Positions 1 to 8,707 of a stretch of DNA of 64,000 bases are shown piece by piece. Origin of the DNA: Segatella copri (GTDB taxonomy: Bacteria; Bacteroidota; Bacteroidia; Bacteroidales; Bacteroidaceae). The notes under the pieces are model-generated. The model saw only the letters and a program-made list of their open reading frames with translations, ran no database searches and had not been told where the DNA came from. The stretch lies in NCBI RefSeq assembly GCF_009494395.1, contig NZ_VZCB01000020.1, positions 18,623 to 82,622 on the forward strand, written 5' to 3'. How positions within the stretch are numbered: the first letter of the stretch is position 1; each line of letters starts with the position of its first letter. Both the position numbers and the translations under genes were made by a program.

Positions 1-1
1 C

Positions 2-1432
2 GGAGCCATCGTCGTACCTATACAGAACGAATTCAAGCCTGAGCAGATTCACAATATCGTGAATCACAGCGAGAGCAAACTTCTGTTCGTAGGCGATGTG
101 GTAGCTACAGAGATAACTCCTGAAGAGATGCCCTCTCTGGAAGGAATTATCCACCTACCTGACAATTCACTCGTCATATCTCGCTCTGAAAAACTAACCT
201 ATGCCCGTGAACACCTCAACGAGATGTTTGGTCACAAGTATCCGAAATACTTCAGAGCAGAACATGTAAAATATCACGTAGACGCCCCGGAGGAGTTGGC
301 GATGATTAATTACACCAGTGGAACAACAGGTTTCTCTAAGGGCGTGATGCTGCCATATAGAGCGCTTTGGGGTAATCTTGATTATCTCATCGACTCGGTA
401 AGTCCTAAGATGGGAAAGAATTGCAACATTCTCTCTACCCTGCCGATGGCGCACATGTACGGACTGATGACAGAGTTCCTCTACAATATCGTAGAAGGTA
501 ACCACATCTTCTTCCTCACCCGTCTCCCGAGTCCTACGCTCATCTCAGAGGCGCTGGCAGAAATCAAGCCCGACATTCTCTTCGCTGTACCGCTCGTGGT
601 GGATAAGATCGTTAGAAAGGAAGTGTTCCCACATATCCAGACCAACCGCGCAAAGCTTCTGATGAACATGCCTGTCATCAACAAGCGCATCAAGGAGAAG
701 GTTCGCGAGTTCGTGCTGCGTAAATTTGGTGAGCGCCCATACGAGGTAGTTGTCGGTGGAGCACCACTCAATAAGGAGATAGAGAACTTCTTTGTCAGCA
801 TCGGATTCCCTATAGCTATGGGATACGGTACCACAGAGACTGCACCGCTCATCACCTTCGCCCATCAGGACAACTACGCGGCAGGAAGCTGCGGTGTTGC
901 CGTGAAGCACATGGAGGTAAAGGTATTGAGCGATGACCCTGAGAATGTAGCAGGAGAACTGGTTTGCCGCGGCATCAACGTGATGAAGGGGTATTACAAG
1001 AATCAGGAGGCTACAGATGCTGTACTCGACGAAGACGGATGGTTTCATACTGGCGATTTGGCTACCATGAGTGCCGACGGACATTTCTTCGTAAGAGGAC
1101 GCAGCAAGAACATGCTTCTCGGTCCTAACGGTCAGAATATCTATCCGGAAGAAATAGAGGACAAACTCAATTCCCTGGCAATGGTAAACGAGAGCATCGT
1201 ACTGCAAAGCAATGACAAGCTCGTAGCGCTGGTTCACCCGGACATGGAGGAAGTAAGCAATCTCGGATTCACAGACGAAGACCTTGCCAACATCATGGAA
1301 GAGAACCGAAAGGAACTGAACCAGCAGATGCCAAGCTTCGCTCATATCTCACGCATCCAGTTGCACGATACTGAATTCGAGAAGACTGCCAAGAAGTCTA
1401 TTAAAAGATATTTGTATCAAGACGTAATATAA
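2..1432 (+). CDS. Acyl-CoA/AMP ligase (long-chain fatty-acid-CoA ligase family), 5'-truncated
   Basis: The reading frame is open from the first bases, so the true start lies upstream of the window and only about the C-terminal three quarters is visible. The product belongs to the ANL superfamily, which activates a carboxylate to an acyl-adenylate and transfers it to CoA or a carrier. Seen: the adenylate-binding P-loop YTSGTTGFSKG (about 307-340), the GYGTTE motif, the hinge region GWFHTGDL, and the C-terminal catalytic-lysine segment KTAKKSIKR. It is followed after only 28 bp by a close paralogue in the same orientation, so the two are probably co-transcribed and arose by tandem duplication. 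The acyl substrate cannot be told from sequence. The family is certain; the chain-length preference is a guess. Confidence 0.88.
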   Translation, partial: GAIVVPIQNEFKPEQIHNIVNHSESKLLFVGDVVATEITPEEMPSLEGIIHLPDNSLVISRSEKLTYAREHLNEMFGHKYPKYFRAEHVKYHVDAPEELAMINYTSGTTGFSKGVMLPYRALWGNLDYLIDSVSPKMGKNCNILSTLPMAHMYGLMTEFLYNIVEGNHIFFLTRLPSPTLISEALAEIKPDILFAVPLVVDKIVRKEVFPHIQTNRAKLLMNMPVINKRIKEKVREFVLRKFGERPYEVVVGGAPLNKEIENFFVSIGFPIAMGYGTTETAPLITFAHQDNYAAGSCGVAVKHMEVKVLSDDPENVAGELVCRGINVMKGYYKNQEATDAVLDEDGWFHTGDLATMSADGHFFVRGRSKNMLLGPNGQNIYPEEIEDKLNSLAMVNESIVLQSNDKLVALVHPDMEEVSNLGFTDEDLANIMEENRKELNQQMPSFAHISRIQLHDTEFEKTAKKSIKRYLYQDVI

Positions 1433-1460
1433 CAGACAATTGTATCAAAACACAATAAAT

Positions 1461-3128
1461 ATGGAGATACCAAGCTTTAACGCACTAATAGAGAAGAGTA
1501 TCATAGACCATTGGGATATGGATGCTCTTACCGACTACAAGGGAGCCACCTTGCAGTACCATGATGTAGCACGTAAAATAGAGAAACTACACATCATGTT
1601 CGAGAATTCAGGCGTGGTAAAGGGTGACAAGATTGCTCTTTGCGGTCGCAATAGCGCCAACTGGGCTGTAGCTTTCCTTGCTACCCTCACCTATGGCGCC
1701 ATCGCTGTGCCTATTCTGCATGAGTTTATGGCAGATCAGATACATAACATCGTGAATCACAGCGATGCCAAGTTGCTCTTCGTTGGCGATGTAGTAGCTA
1801 CCCAGGTAGATGCTACTAAGATGCCGGGACTCGAAGGCATCATCTACATACCGGATTACTCACTTGTTGTATCTCGTACAGATAAGCTGACTTACGCTCG
1901 TGAGCACCTCAATGAGATGTTTGGTATCAAGTATCCTAAGTACTTCCGCAAAAATCACATCAGCTATTACAAGGAAGAGAATCCTGAAGAGCTGGCTATG
2001 ATTAACTATACCAGTGGAACCACAGGTTTCTCCAAGGGTGTGATGATACCATACCGTGCACTTTGGGGCAATGCCGACTTTGCCGAGAATGTATTGGGCA
2101 AGAAAATCAAGCCGGGAGATTCTATCATCAGTATCCTGCCGATGGCCCACATGTATGGCATGGCATTCGAATTCATCTTCGAATTCATCAAGGGTTGCCA
2201 CATCTTCTATCTCACCCGCATCCCTAGCCCAGCCATCATCGCTGAGGCTTTCGGACGCATCAAGCCAGCCGTCATCATTGCAGTACCATTGGTTATCGAG
2301 AAGATTATCCGCAAGAAAGTATTCCCTAAGATACAGAACAACCGCATGCGCATGCTCCTCCACATGCCTGTCATCAGCAAGAAGGTGAAGGAGAAGATCT
2401 GCGACCAGGTAAGCAATGCCTTCGGTGGAAACTTCTATGAGGTGATTATCGGTGGTGCAGCCTTCAATCAGGAAGTAGAAAGCTTCCTCCATAGCGTAGG
2501 CTTCAGATATACTGTAGGATATGGAGCTACCGAGTGTGCGCCTATCATCTGCTACGAGGATTACAAGCATTTCGTACCGGGTTCCTGCGGCAAGGCAGCT
2601 CTCCACATGATGGTTCGCATCGACAGTCCAGACCCAGAGAATGTACCAGGAGAGATTCTGGCTAAGGGTCCTAACGTGATGTTGGGCTATTACAAGAACG
2701 AGGAAGCAACCAAGCAGACCATCGATGAGAACGGATGGTATCATACTGGCGACCTCGGCACCATGGATGGTGACGGCAACGTATTCATCAAGGGACGCAG
2801 CAAGAACATGCTTCTCGGAGCAAGCGGTCAGAATATCTATCCGGAGGAAATTGAAGACAAGCTCAATTCCCTGGCTCTTGTGGCTGAAAGCGTAGTGGTA
2901 CAGAAGGGTGATAAGCTCATCGCACTGGTTCACCCGGATTATGACGAGGCTCAGACTCTCAACCTCGGCAACAAAGAACTTGCCGACATCATGGAGCAGA
3001 ACCGTCAGGAACTCAATTCCATGATACCAGCATACAGCAAAGTATCAGAAATCAGAATCCACGAAGAGGAATTTGAAAAGACTCCTAAGAAGAGTATCAA
3101 GCGATTCCTGTATACCATCAATGATTAA
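1461..3128 (+). CDS. Acyl-CoA/AMP ligase (long-chain fatty-acid-CoA ligase family), complete paralogue
   Basis: A complete 555-residue ANL-family ligase. I start it at ATG 1461 (MEIPSFNAL), because the frame runs upstream only to a poor TTG that overlaps the spacer. P-loop YTSGTTGFSKG lies near residue 181, GYGATE near 355, GWYHTGDL near 423, and the C-terminal lysine region KTPKKSIKR near 540. It resembles the preceding gene throughout, with long identical stretches such as the segment around EHLNEMFG and the EEIEDKLNSLA region. Expected role: activation of exogenous or recycled fatty acids, or another carboxylate, for membrane lipid synthesis. The gene ends just before a strong hairpin terminator. 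Two diverged copies side by side suggest different substrates rather than dosage. Confidence 0.9.
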   Translation: MEIPSFNALIEKSIIDHWDMDALTDYKGATLQYHDVARKIEKLHIMFENSGVVKGDKIALCGRNSANWAVAFLATLTYGAIAVPILHEFMADQIHNIVNHSDAKLLFVGDVVATQVDATKMPGLEGIIYIPDYSLVVSRTDKLTYAREHLNEMFGIKYPKYFRKNHISYYKEENPEELAMINYTSGTTGFSKGVMIPYRALWGNADFAENVLGKKIKPGDSIISILPMAHMYGMAFEFIFEFIKGCHIFYLTRIPSPAIIAEAFGRIKPAVIIAVPLVIEKIIRKKVFPKIQNNRMRMLLHMPVISKKVKEKICDQVSNAFGGNFYEVIIGGAAFNQEVESFLHSVGFRYTVGYGATECAPIICYEDYKHFVPGSCGKAALHMMVRIDSPDPENVPGEILAKGPNVMLGYYKNEEATKQTIDENGWYHTGDLGTMDGDGNVFIKGRSKNMLLGASGQNIYPEEIEDKLNSLALVAESVVVQKGDKLIALVHPDYDEAQTLNLGNKELADIMEQNRQELNSMIPAYSKVSEIRIHEEEFEKTPKKSIKRFLYTIND

Positions 3129-3148
3129 ACGAATCTCGTCAAGATATA

Positions 3149-3189
3149 AAAAAAGTGAGCTATCTTCGGAAGAAGAAGCTCACTTTTTT
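3149..3189. terminator. Bidirectional intrinsic terminator between the ligase pair and the DUF5606 gene
   Basis: A perfect 13-bp inverted repeat (AAAAAAGTGAGCT / AGCTCACTTTTTT) flanks a loop containing TTCG. It has T-runs on both strands and sits between convergent genes. Confidence 0.85.
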
Positions 3190-3233
3190 GTTTTATGTAA
3201 ATGTTGATGATATCCAATCAACGCCTGAGAGAT

Positions 3234-3677
3234 TTACTCCTGCTCAGCACGATCATCTACATTGTCACCCTCTGTAGGAGAAAGGGTAGCCTTGAAGTCG
3301 GTAATACCGTACTTAGCCATGATGTTGTACCACTGGAGCAACTTTTTGATGTCGCTGTCACGTACACGGTCACGGTCGTAGCTAGGAAGAACCTCAGCGA
3401 AATAGCTGTGCAACTCCTCTGCAGAAGCCTTCTTGTAGTTGAAAGAGCTAACCTTACCCTCTTCCTTCTTGCTTACGCTGTCGAGAACTTCCCACAATGG
3501 CACCTCATCAGCATCTGTATACATAGCGATGTCGCCAAGGCTTGTTACGCGATCAGTAGCGAAAGCAGGCATACGCTTATGTGACTCGTCGAGCATTTCA
3601 ACGATTAAGTTTCTATTACCTCTAGATACCAGTTTGTAAAGGCCTGGCTTACCTGCAATTGAAAGAATTGTTTCCAT
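3234..3677 (-). CDS. DUF5606 domain protein
   Basis: A 147-residue cytosolic protein beginning METILSIAGKPGLYKLV, which matches my recollection of the Bacteroidota DUF5606 family (conserved N-terminal ILSISGKPGL-type segment). No signal peptide or membrane segment is visible; the C-terminus is acidic and low-complexity (after ATLSPTEG). It follows coaE on the same strand after about 54 bp, the usual end of the nusB-yajC-ybbR-coaE cluster in Bacteroidales. No biochemical function is known to me. The N-terminal small beta-rich domain could bind nucleic acid or protein, but that is speculation. Confidence 0.8.
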   Translation of the reverse strand: METILSIAGKPGLYKLVSRGNRNLIVEMLDESHKRMPAFATDRVTSLGDIAMYTDADEVPLWEVLDSVSKKEEGKVSSFNYKKASAEELHSYFAEVLPSYDRDRVRDSDIKKLLQWYNIMAKYGITDFKATLSPTEGDNVDDRAEQE

Positions 3678-3731
3678 TGTTTTTAAAAAAATCTATTATA
3701 GTTTATCCTTTATATTTATTTCTCTATATCT

Positions 3732-4298
3732 CTAAGCCAACCGCTTGAGCAACTGCATGACCTGCTCTTCCACATCCCTGATTCCATCATTCACGATTTC
3801 GAAATCGGCACGGGCAGCAAGTTCTTCCTGCGGCATCACGGCATCTATCCATTCCTGCGCTTTCTGCTCCGAAATATGATCCCGCAGCATGATACGCTTC
3901 AGGCGTACTGGAACAGGAGCTGTAACACAGACCACGAAGTCGAAATGAGTACGGCGGTCGAAACCACTGTCAAAGAGAATAGCACTCTCCAACCATTGGT
4001 AATCGCTCTGCTCAAAATCTCTTGCCACAGCAGGATGCACAACATCATTGACAGCTTGCTTGTTTGCCTCACTAGCCAGGAGAAACTGGGCAAGCACTGG
4101 TTTCTGCAAGATTCCCTCTGCACTATATACCTCCTCGCCCACCAGCTGCTTCAAGCTTTCCTGCAAGTCGGCATCATAGCGCATCAACCGTTTGGCTTCA
4201 GCATCACAGTCATATACCTTGATGCCCTGTTTTTCCAAAATTCGGCATACATAGCTTTTTCCGCTACCGATGCCCCCCGTTATAGCTATCTTCATCAC
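3732..4298 (-). CDS. coaE: Dephospho-CoA kinase
   Basis: A 188-residue P-loop kinase catalysing the last step of CoA synthesis, phosphorylation of the 3'-hydroxyl of dephospho-CoA. Walker A GGIGSGKS lies at residues 8-15; DCDAEAKRL follows as the substrate-binding DxD-type segment, and the lid region LKRIMLRDHISEQKAQ is near residue 133. Length fits the family. The start could be the first or second ATG (MMKIAITGG); these differ by one residue. It sits 44 bp downstream of the ybbR-like gene. The AT-rich spacer contains a repeated AAATTATTAATT motif. Standard housekeeping gene. Confidence 0.95.
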   Translation of the reverse strand: MMKIAITGGIGSGKSYVCRILEKQGIKVYDCDAEAKRLMRYDADLQESLKQLVGEEVYSAEGILQKPVLAQFLLASEANKQAVNDVVHPAVARDFEQSDYQWLESAILFDSGFDRRTHFDFVVCVTAPVPVRLKRIMLRDHISEQKAQEWIDAVMPQEELAARADFEIVNDGIRDVEEQVMQLLKRLA

Positions 4299-4342
4299 AA
4301 TGAATTATAAATTATTAATTGTAAATTAAAAATTATTAATTA

Positions 4343-5323
4343 TCATTGCTGTTCCAACAGATAATCTACAGTTTCGTTTTCCAGATGCGCCTTGCTGACA
4401 GAACGAGGCACACTCCTCAGCTGCAAAGTACACTTGTCAGACGGATTGTTAGCCAACTCATTGTAATCCACTACCACCTTGAACTGTTCAGGAGTAATGG
4501 TACGGAAGAGACTGGCTCCCACGGTGAATTTCACCGCAACCCTTGCCGGGAATGTACGAAGCACCATATTATCAGGCATATTGATTGCCTTTACCGGAAC
4601 TTCAACAGATTCCTCTGTCAAGATATCCGGGTAAACGGAAAGTCTCACCTGCTTAGGCACGATTTTCACACCCCGAATCTGCTTGATCTTCACGTCCTGC
4701 TGAATCGTATCCTGCAGGTTGCGCTGATTGAACGGAACGATTTCTACCGATTCCAGCTGATCGAGCTGTCGCTTGTTGGCATAGACCGTAACCATAGTCG
4801 GGAAAAACTCAGTATGAGCCAGATAATAACGCCTGCTGGTAGTAATCCTACCCTTGAAGACCACCGGCACCTTCTTGGAAGAGCCATAGGTGAAGTAGAA
4901 ATCAAACTTTCCTGGTTTGACAGAGAGCAACTTGCTGGAGCCATACAACTGCGCCTGCACCTGTTTCTGCACATCAGCCAGTGGTATTACTCCTGCGCCA
5001 GCATCATCATCAGCATAAGTTGAGAATTTGAAAGAGATAGGGCGGAATTTCCTTCCATAGGCATAAGTAGCCAGCGTAAATCCCTTGTCTCTCACCGTAA
5101 TCTTAACCGTATCAGGCAATTCACCAGTAATGATCGCATTACGTGGCATGCCAACCAGCTGTACGGGAATAGCAAATTCCCTCTCCAGCGTTTCGTTGAG
5201 CGACATCATCAACCAGAAGCCGCCACTGAGCGCCAGAAAGAACAAAAAAATCAGAAACTCCTTATTCATACCACTGAACAGGAAGTTTCTGACAGCATGC
5301 AATATGTTCTTGATACTATGCAT
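4343..5323 (-). CDS. YbbR-like domain protein (CdaR family)
   Basis: A 326-residue protein with one N-terminal transmembrane segment (about residues 20-42, around LIFLFFLALSGGFWLMM) and an extracytoplasmic part made of YbbR-type beta-rich repeats. In Firmicutes YbbR/CdaR regulates the c-di-AMP cyclase CdaA; in Bacteroidota its role is less clear. I chose ATG 5323 (MHSIKNILH). This start overlaps the yajC stop by 8 nt (AATGCATAG), implying translational coupling, whereas the longer frame to 5350 would run further into yajC. Neighbours yajC and coaE form the usual Bacteroidales cluster. Confidence 0.87.
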   Translation of the reverse strand: MHSIKNILHAVRNFLFSGMNKEFLIFLFFLALSGGFWLMMSLNETLEREFAIPVQLVGMPRNAIITGELPDTVKITVRDKGFTLATYAYGRKFRPISFKFSTYADDDAGAGVIPLADVQKQVQAQLYGSSKLLSVKPGKFDFYFTYGSSKKVPVVFKGRITTSRRYYLAHTEFFPTMVTVYANKRQLDQLESVEIVPFNQRNLQDTIQQDVKIKQIRGVKIVPKQVRLSVYPDILTEESVEVPVKAINMPDNMVLRTFPARVAVKFTVGASLFRTITPEQFKVVVDYNELANNPSDKCTLQLRSVPRSVSKAHLENETVDYLLEQQ

Positions 5324-5630
5324 TAGGAGTCTGACTTGTAGCATCAGCAAACACGTAGCCCTTAGCCACAGTGATTACCACGCCACGAGCTATCTCAACA
5401 TCGATAGTGTTAGCCTCTACATTCACGCGCTTTACGGTACCATAGACGCCACCACCAGTAACCACCTTAGAACCCTCCTGAAGAGAATTCTGGAACTTAC
5501 GGATTTCCTTCTGCTTCTTCTGCTGAGGGCGAATCATGAAAAACCACATGATAACGAAGATAGCTACCATCATAATGAGGAAGGTCATGCTGCTTCCCCC
5601 CTGCTGTGCCTGTAATACTAAATTTGTCAT
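5316..5630 (-). CDS. yajC: Sec translocon accessory protein YajC
   Basis: A 104-residue protein with a single membrane helix near residues 16-35 (FLIMMVAIFVIMWFFMI) followed by the diagnostic RPQQKKQKE motif and a small cytosolic beta domain (VVTGGGVYGTVKRV). YajC associates with SecDF-YidC. It lies 55 bp after nusB and its stop overlaps the start of the YbbR-like gene. Confidence 0.95.
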   Translation of the reverse strand: MTNLVLQAQQGGSSMTFLIMMVAIFVIMWFFMIRPQQKKQKEIRKFQNSLQEGSKVVTGGGVYGTVKRVNVEANTIDVEIARGVVITVAKGYVFADATSQTPNA

Positions 5631-5685
5631 AGTCTTATTATGTATTTCTTTATAATTATTGATTCATTTTTATATATCACGCGAA

Positions 5686-6672
5686 TTAGTTCTCGTGATG
5701 ATCTCTATGCTTAGACTTGCGCTCTGGCAAATCCTTGGCAATGATACCCTGCTCATTCAGGTAACGGGCGATATTGTCAAGCATACCGTTCACATAGCCA
5801 CCACTGCGAGGAGTACTGTAAACCTTAGCCATTTCCACATACTCATTGATGGTTACTGTAGCAGGAATACCAGGGAAGGTAGTCAACTCAGCGATGGCAA
5901 TCTGCATGATAACCACATCCATGTAAGCCAGACGTGAGAAGTCCCAGTTGCGTGAAGCAGTACTCATATAGCGCTGATAAGAATCAGCATTGAGGATGGT
6001 AGCACGGAAGAGCTTTCTGGCAAATTCTCTATCCTCCATGTCCTTGTACTCAGGAAGGAGTTCCTGCTTGCTCTTGTTAGCCTTGTCAAAGCGCTTGATG
6101 GTCTTCAGCACGAAGGTATCTACGATATCCTTGTCATCATTCCAGTACAGGCTCTTCTCCTCGAGGAAAGCATCCATCTCATCATTGTTCTGGATAAACT
6201 TCTTATATGCACGACGCCACCACTCACGGTCACGGTCGTAATCATCCATATCAGGGAGTTCTGCATCGAAAGCACCACTGACATAATCGGCATAGAGATC
6301 ACTAGAAGTAATAGTATTGTACAAGCTACGAACCACCTCAATGTTCTCATCCCAATTAGAATGCTTCACATCAATCCAGTCGAGCAACATCTTATTCTCC
6401 TCCAACTGTACAGCAAATTTATTGAACGCCAAACGAGCAGAAGGCTCCTGAAAGCCCTCACGCTGCGCACGAACCACCTCAACATCGTAACGCTTACGGG
6501 CTTCCCCTGTAATAGCAACGATGAGCTGCAACATGTAGTTGTACAGATCGTACGACTTGGAGAGACTGAACATCAACTCCTTCTCAGCATTATCCATGTT
6601 GTGATTGCTGTTTTGATAGTATGCGTAGGTTAACTGCACAATCTTACGTCTTATCAAATCCCTATTAATCAT
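5686..6672 (-). CDS. nusB: Transcription antitermination protein NusB (long Bacteroidota form)
   Basis: A 328-residue protein starting MINRDLIRRKIVQLTYAYYQ. The conserved NusB alpha-helical fold is split: the N-terminal RRKIVQLTYA helix and the C-terminal NWDFSRLAYMDVVIMQIAIAEL...TVTINEYVEMAK segment flank a long insertion typical of Bacteroidota NusB (about 300+ residues versus about 140 in E. coli). NusB with NusE binds boxA RNA to prevent premature termination in rRNA operons. It is first in the nusB-yajC-ybbR-coaE cluster and divergent from rplY. A histidine/acidic C-terminal tail (KSKHRDHHEN) is present. Confidence 0.93.
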   Translation of the reverse strand: MINRDLIRRKIVQLTYAYYQNSNHNMDNAEKELMFSLSKSYDLYNYMLQLIVAITGEARKRYDVEVVRAQREGFQEPSARLAFNKFAVQLEENKMLLDWIDVKHSNWDENIEVVRSLYNTITSSDLYADYVSGAFDAELPDMDDYDRDREWWRRAYKKFIQNNDEMDAFLEEKSLYWNDDKDIVDTFVLKTIKRFDKANKSKQELLPEYKDMEDREFARKLFRATILNADSYQRYMSTASRNWDFSRLAYMDVVIMQIAIAELTTFPGIPATVTINEYVEMAKVYSTPRSGGYVNGMLDNIARYLNEQGIIAKDLPERKSKHRDHHEN

Positions 6673-6721
6673 TCTCTAATGTTTTTAAAAGATTTATTTA
6701 TATGTTTACCAATTACGAGTG

Positions 6722-6753
6722 CAAATATACATATTTTATATAATATGAGCAAG
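6722..6753 (-). promoter_or_regulatory. Candidate nusB promoter (Bacteroidota sigma-ABfr type)
   Basis: On the minus strand a -7 element TATATTTG (6729 to 6722) lies 20 bp after CTTG (6753 to 6750), matching the TTG-N19/20-TAnnTTTG pattern. It is about 50 bp upstream of the nusB start. Confidence 0.6.
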
Positions 6754-6820
6754 AAAACGAGGAATATTTTCTACTTTTTTAAGGATAAAGGCATTATTTT
6801 TGATATTTTCTTCCAAAATA

Positions 6821-6852
6821 TTTGCATATTCCAAATAAAATGAGTAATTTTG
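6821..6852 (+). promoter_or_regulatory. Candidate rplY promoter (TTTG-N20-TAATTTTG)
   Basis: Exact -33 TTTG (6821-6824), a 20-bp spacer and -7 TAATTTTG (6845-6852). Transcription would begin near 6858, leaving a leader of about 105 nt before rplY. Confidence 0.75.
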
Positions 6853-6963
6853 CAGCCGCTTTGCGGAAAAGATTCGCAGACACGCTTTTTCAAAGCTAAT
6901 CCGTGTGATGGCGAGTTAAGGCACATTATTAAATTTTTAACAACTTAATTTAGAGTAACACAA

Positions 6964-7569
6964 ATGAAAGAGATTAATGTAACAGGTCAGAAGCGTACAG
7001 ACCTTGGTAAGAAAGCTTCTAAGTCATTGCGTAAGGAAGGTTTCATCCCATGTAACCTTTATGGTGAGAAGAAGGATGCTAACGGTGCTCCTGAGGCTAT
7101 GTCATTCGCAGTTCCATTCACAGAGTTGCGTAAGATTATCTACACTCCTCATGTATATGTAATCAACCTCATCATCGACGGTGAGAGCCACACAGCTATC
7201 ATGAAGGAGATTCAGTTCCACCCAACAACAGACGCTCCTTTGCACGTTGACTTCTACGAGGTGAACGATCAGAAGCCTATCACTATCGGTATCCCAGTTA
7301 AGTTGGTAGGTCTTGCACAGGGTGTACGTGATGGTGGTCGTATGAACCTCTCTATCCGTAAGATCGACGTTACTGCTCCATACCAGCAGATTCCTGAGCA
7401 CCTCGATGTAGACGTTACTGAGTTGAAGATCGGTAAGAGCATCAAGGTTGGCGACCTTTCATTCGAGGGTCTCGAGTTGGCTACAAGCAAGGCAGTCGTA
7501 GTTTGCTCTATCAAGATGACACGTAACGCTCAGCTCGCTGCACAGGCTGCAACTGAAGAGGAGGCTTAA
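6964..7569 (+). CDS. rplY: 50S ribosomal protein L25/general stress protein Ctc
   Basis: A 201-residue two-domain L25 (Ctc/TL5 type). The N-terminal 5S-rRNA-binding domain begins MKEINVTGQKRTDLGKKASK with the RKEGFIPCNLYG segment. The C-terminal beta domain contains PITIGIPVKLVGLAQGVRDGG. The C-terminal extension ends in an alanine/glutamate tail. It uses ATG 6964 after an AT-rich leader without a Shine-Dalgarno site, as is usual for strongly expressed Bacteroidota genes. It heads the rplY-pth-hslR translation-related block. Confidence 0.96.
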   Translation: MKEINVTGQKRTDLGKKASKSLRKEGFIPCNLYGEKKDANGAPEAMSFAVPFTELRKIIYTPHVYVINLIIDGESHTAIMKEIQFHPTTDAPLHVDFYEVNDQKPITIGIPVKLVGLAQGVRDGGRMNLSIRKIDVTAPYQQIPEHLDVDVTELKIGKSIKVGDLSFEGLELATSKAVVVCSIKMTRNAQLAAQAATEEEA

Positions 7570-7618
7570 TTGATAAGTCATCGAGATTTTACGAACCTGA
7601 GTAAAGCATTATCAAACA

Positions 7619-8191
7619 TTGGATAAATATTTGATTTGTGGGCTTGGTAACCCTGGCGATGAATACGCAGGAACCAGGCACAACACAGGATTTATGGTAT
7701 TGGACGCTTTTGCTAAAGCGTCCAATATTCATTTTGAGGATAAGCGATATGGATTCGTCGCTGAAACCACACTCAAGGGCAGAAAGATCATTCTCCTGAA
7801 ACCTACCACCTTCATGAACCTCAGCGGTAATGCGGTGAGATATTGGCTGAATCAGGAAAAGATTGATCAGAGCAGACTTCTGGTAATCAGTGATGAGCTT
7901 GCCCTACCCCTCGGTGCTTTCCGTCTGAAAGCCAGTGGCAGCAATGGCGGGCACAACGGTTTGGGACATATCCAGCAACTTATCGGACAAAACTATGCTC
8001 GCCTGCGCATGGGTATCGGCAACGATTATCCGCGCGGTGGACAGATAGACTGGGTACTTGGTAAATACACCGAGGAAGACATGAAGGAACTTCAGCCTGC
8101 TATCGACCTGGGCGTAGAGATTATCAAGAGTTTTGTATTGGCTGGTATCGACAATACGATGAACCAGTACAACAAGCTTGGAAAGAAGTAA
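7619..8191 (+). CDS. pth: Peptidyl-tRNA hydrolase
   Basis: A 190-residue Pth that releases tRNA from prematurely dropped peptidyl-tRNA. Catalytic-site residues are present: [18 protein letters not shown] (family Asn, and His of RHNTG) and the aspartate of [23 protein letters not shown] is also conserved. The start is unusual: no ATG or GTG is available between the upstream in-frame TGA and the conserved LICGLGNPG, so TTG 7619 (giving MDKYLICG) is the only plausible start. The stop lies 2 bp before the hslR start, indicating one transcript with rplY and hslR. Confidence 0.94.
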   Translation: MDKYLICGLGNPGDEYAGTRHNTGFMVLDAFAKASNIHFEDKRYGFVAETTLKGRKIILLKPTTFMNLSGNAVRYWLNQEKIDQSRLLVISDELALPLGAFRLKASGSNGGHNGLGHIQQLIGQNYARLRMGIGNDYPRGGQIDWVLGKYTEEDMKELQPAIDLGVEIIKSFVLAGIDNTMNQYNKLGKK

Positions 8192-8193
8192 TC

Positions 8194-8616
8194 ATGAAAG
8201 AATCAGCAAGAATAGACAAGTGGCTCTGGGCAGCCCGCATTTACAAGACGCGCAGCATTGCAGCAGATGCCTGCAAGAATGGTCGTGTGACGGTGGGAGG
8301 CGTAAACAGAAAGCCATCCTTTATCATCAAGCGTGGCGATGTGGTGAGCGTGAAGAAGGCTCCTATCACCTATTCTTTCGAGGTACTCGACTGCATTGAG
8401 CAGCGCGTAGGTGCCAAGATGCTGTTTGGCGTTTACAAGAACGTTACCGATCCTAAGCAGTACGAACTTCTGGAAATGAGCCGCATCAGCGGATTCGTAG
8501 ACCGTGCAAGAGGTACCGGACGCCCTACCAAAAAAGAGCGCCGTGCGCTCGATGCCTTCGTTGATCCAGCCCTGTTCGGATTCGAAGATGAGGATTGGGA
8601 CGAAGAAGATCAATAA
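8194..8616 (+). CDS. hslR: S4-domain RNA-binding protein, Hsp15 (HslR) family
   Basis: A 140-residue protein with an N-terminal S4 RNA-binding domain: RIDKWLWAARIYKTRSIA, then ACKNGRVTVGG and KRGDVVSV. Hsp15 binds 50S subunits with stalled nascent chains and helps ribosome rescue. The C-terminal region contains GRPTKKERR, conserved in the family, then a very acidic tail (EDEDWDEEDQ). It starts 2 bp after the pth stop, so the rescue-related pair is probably translationally coupled. Confidence 0.93.
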   Translation: MKESARIDKWLWAARIYKTRSIAADACKNGRVTVGGVNRKPSFIIKRGDVVSVKKAPITYSFEVLDCIEQRVGAKMLFGVYKNVTDPKQYELLEMSRISGFVDRARGTGRPTKKERRALDAFVDPALFGFEDEDWDEEDQ

Positions 8617-8627
8617 TAAAAAAGAGA

Positions 8628-8686
8628 CGCCCTGTAAAGGCAAAAGCATTCCGACATGGAAGCTTTACCTTTACAGGGCGTTTTTT
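8628..8686. terminator. Intrinsic terminator between hslR and the Crp-family gene
   Basis: A 13-bp perfect stem (CGCCCTGTAAAGG 8628-8640 / CCTTTACAGGGCG 8668-8680) is followed by TTTTTT. A-runs on the left make it potentially bidirectional between convergent genes. The same CGCCCTG..CAGGGCG design recurs after fhs at 44030-44082. Confidence 0.85.
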
Positions 8687-8707
8687 GTGTTTATATTCCA
8701 ATGCTTA

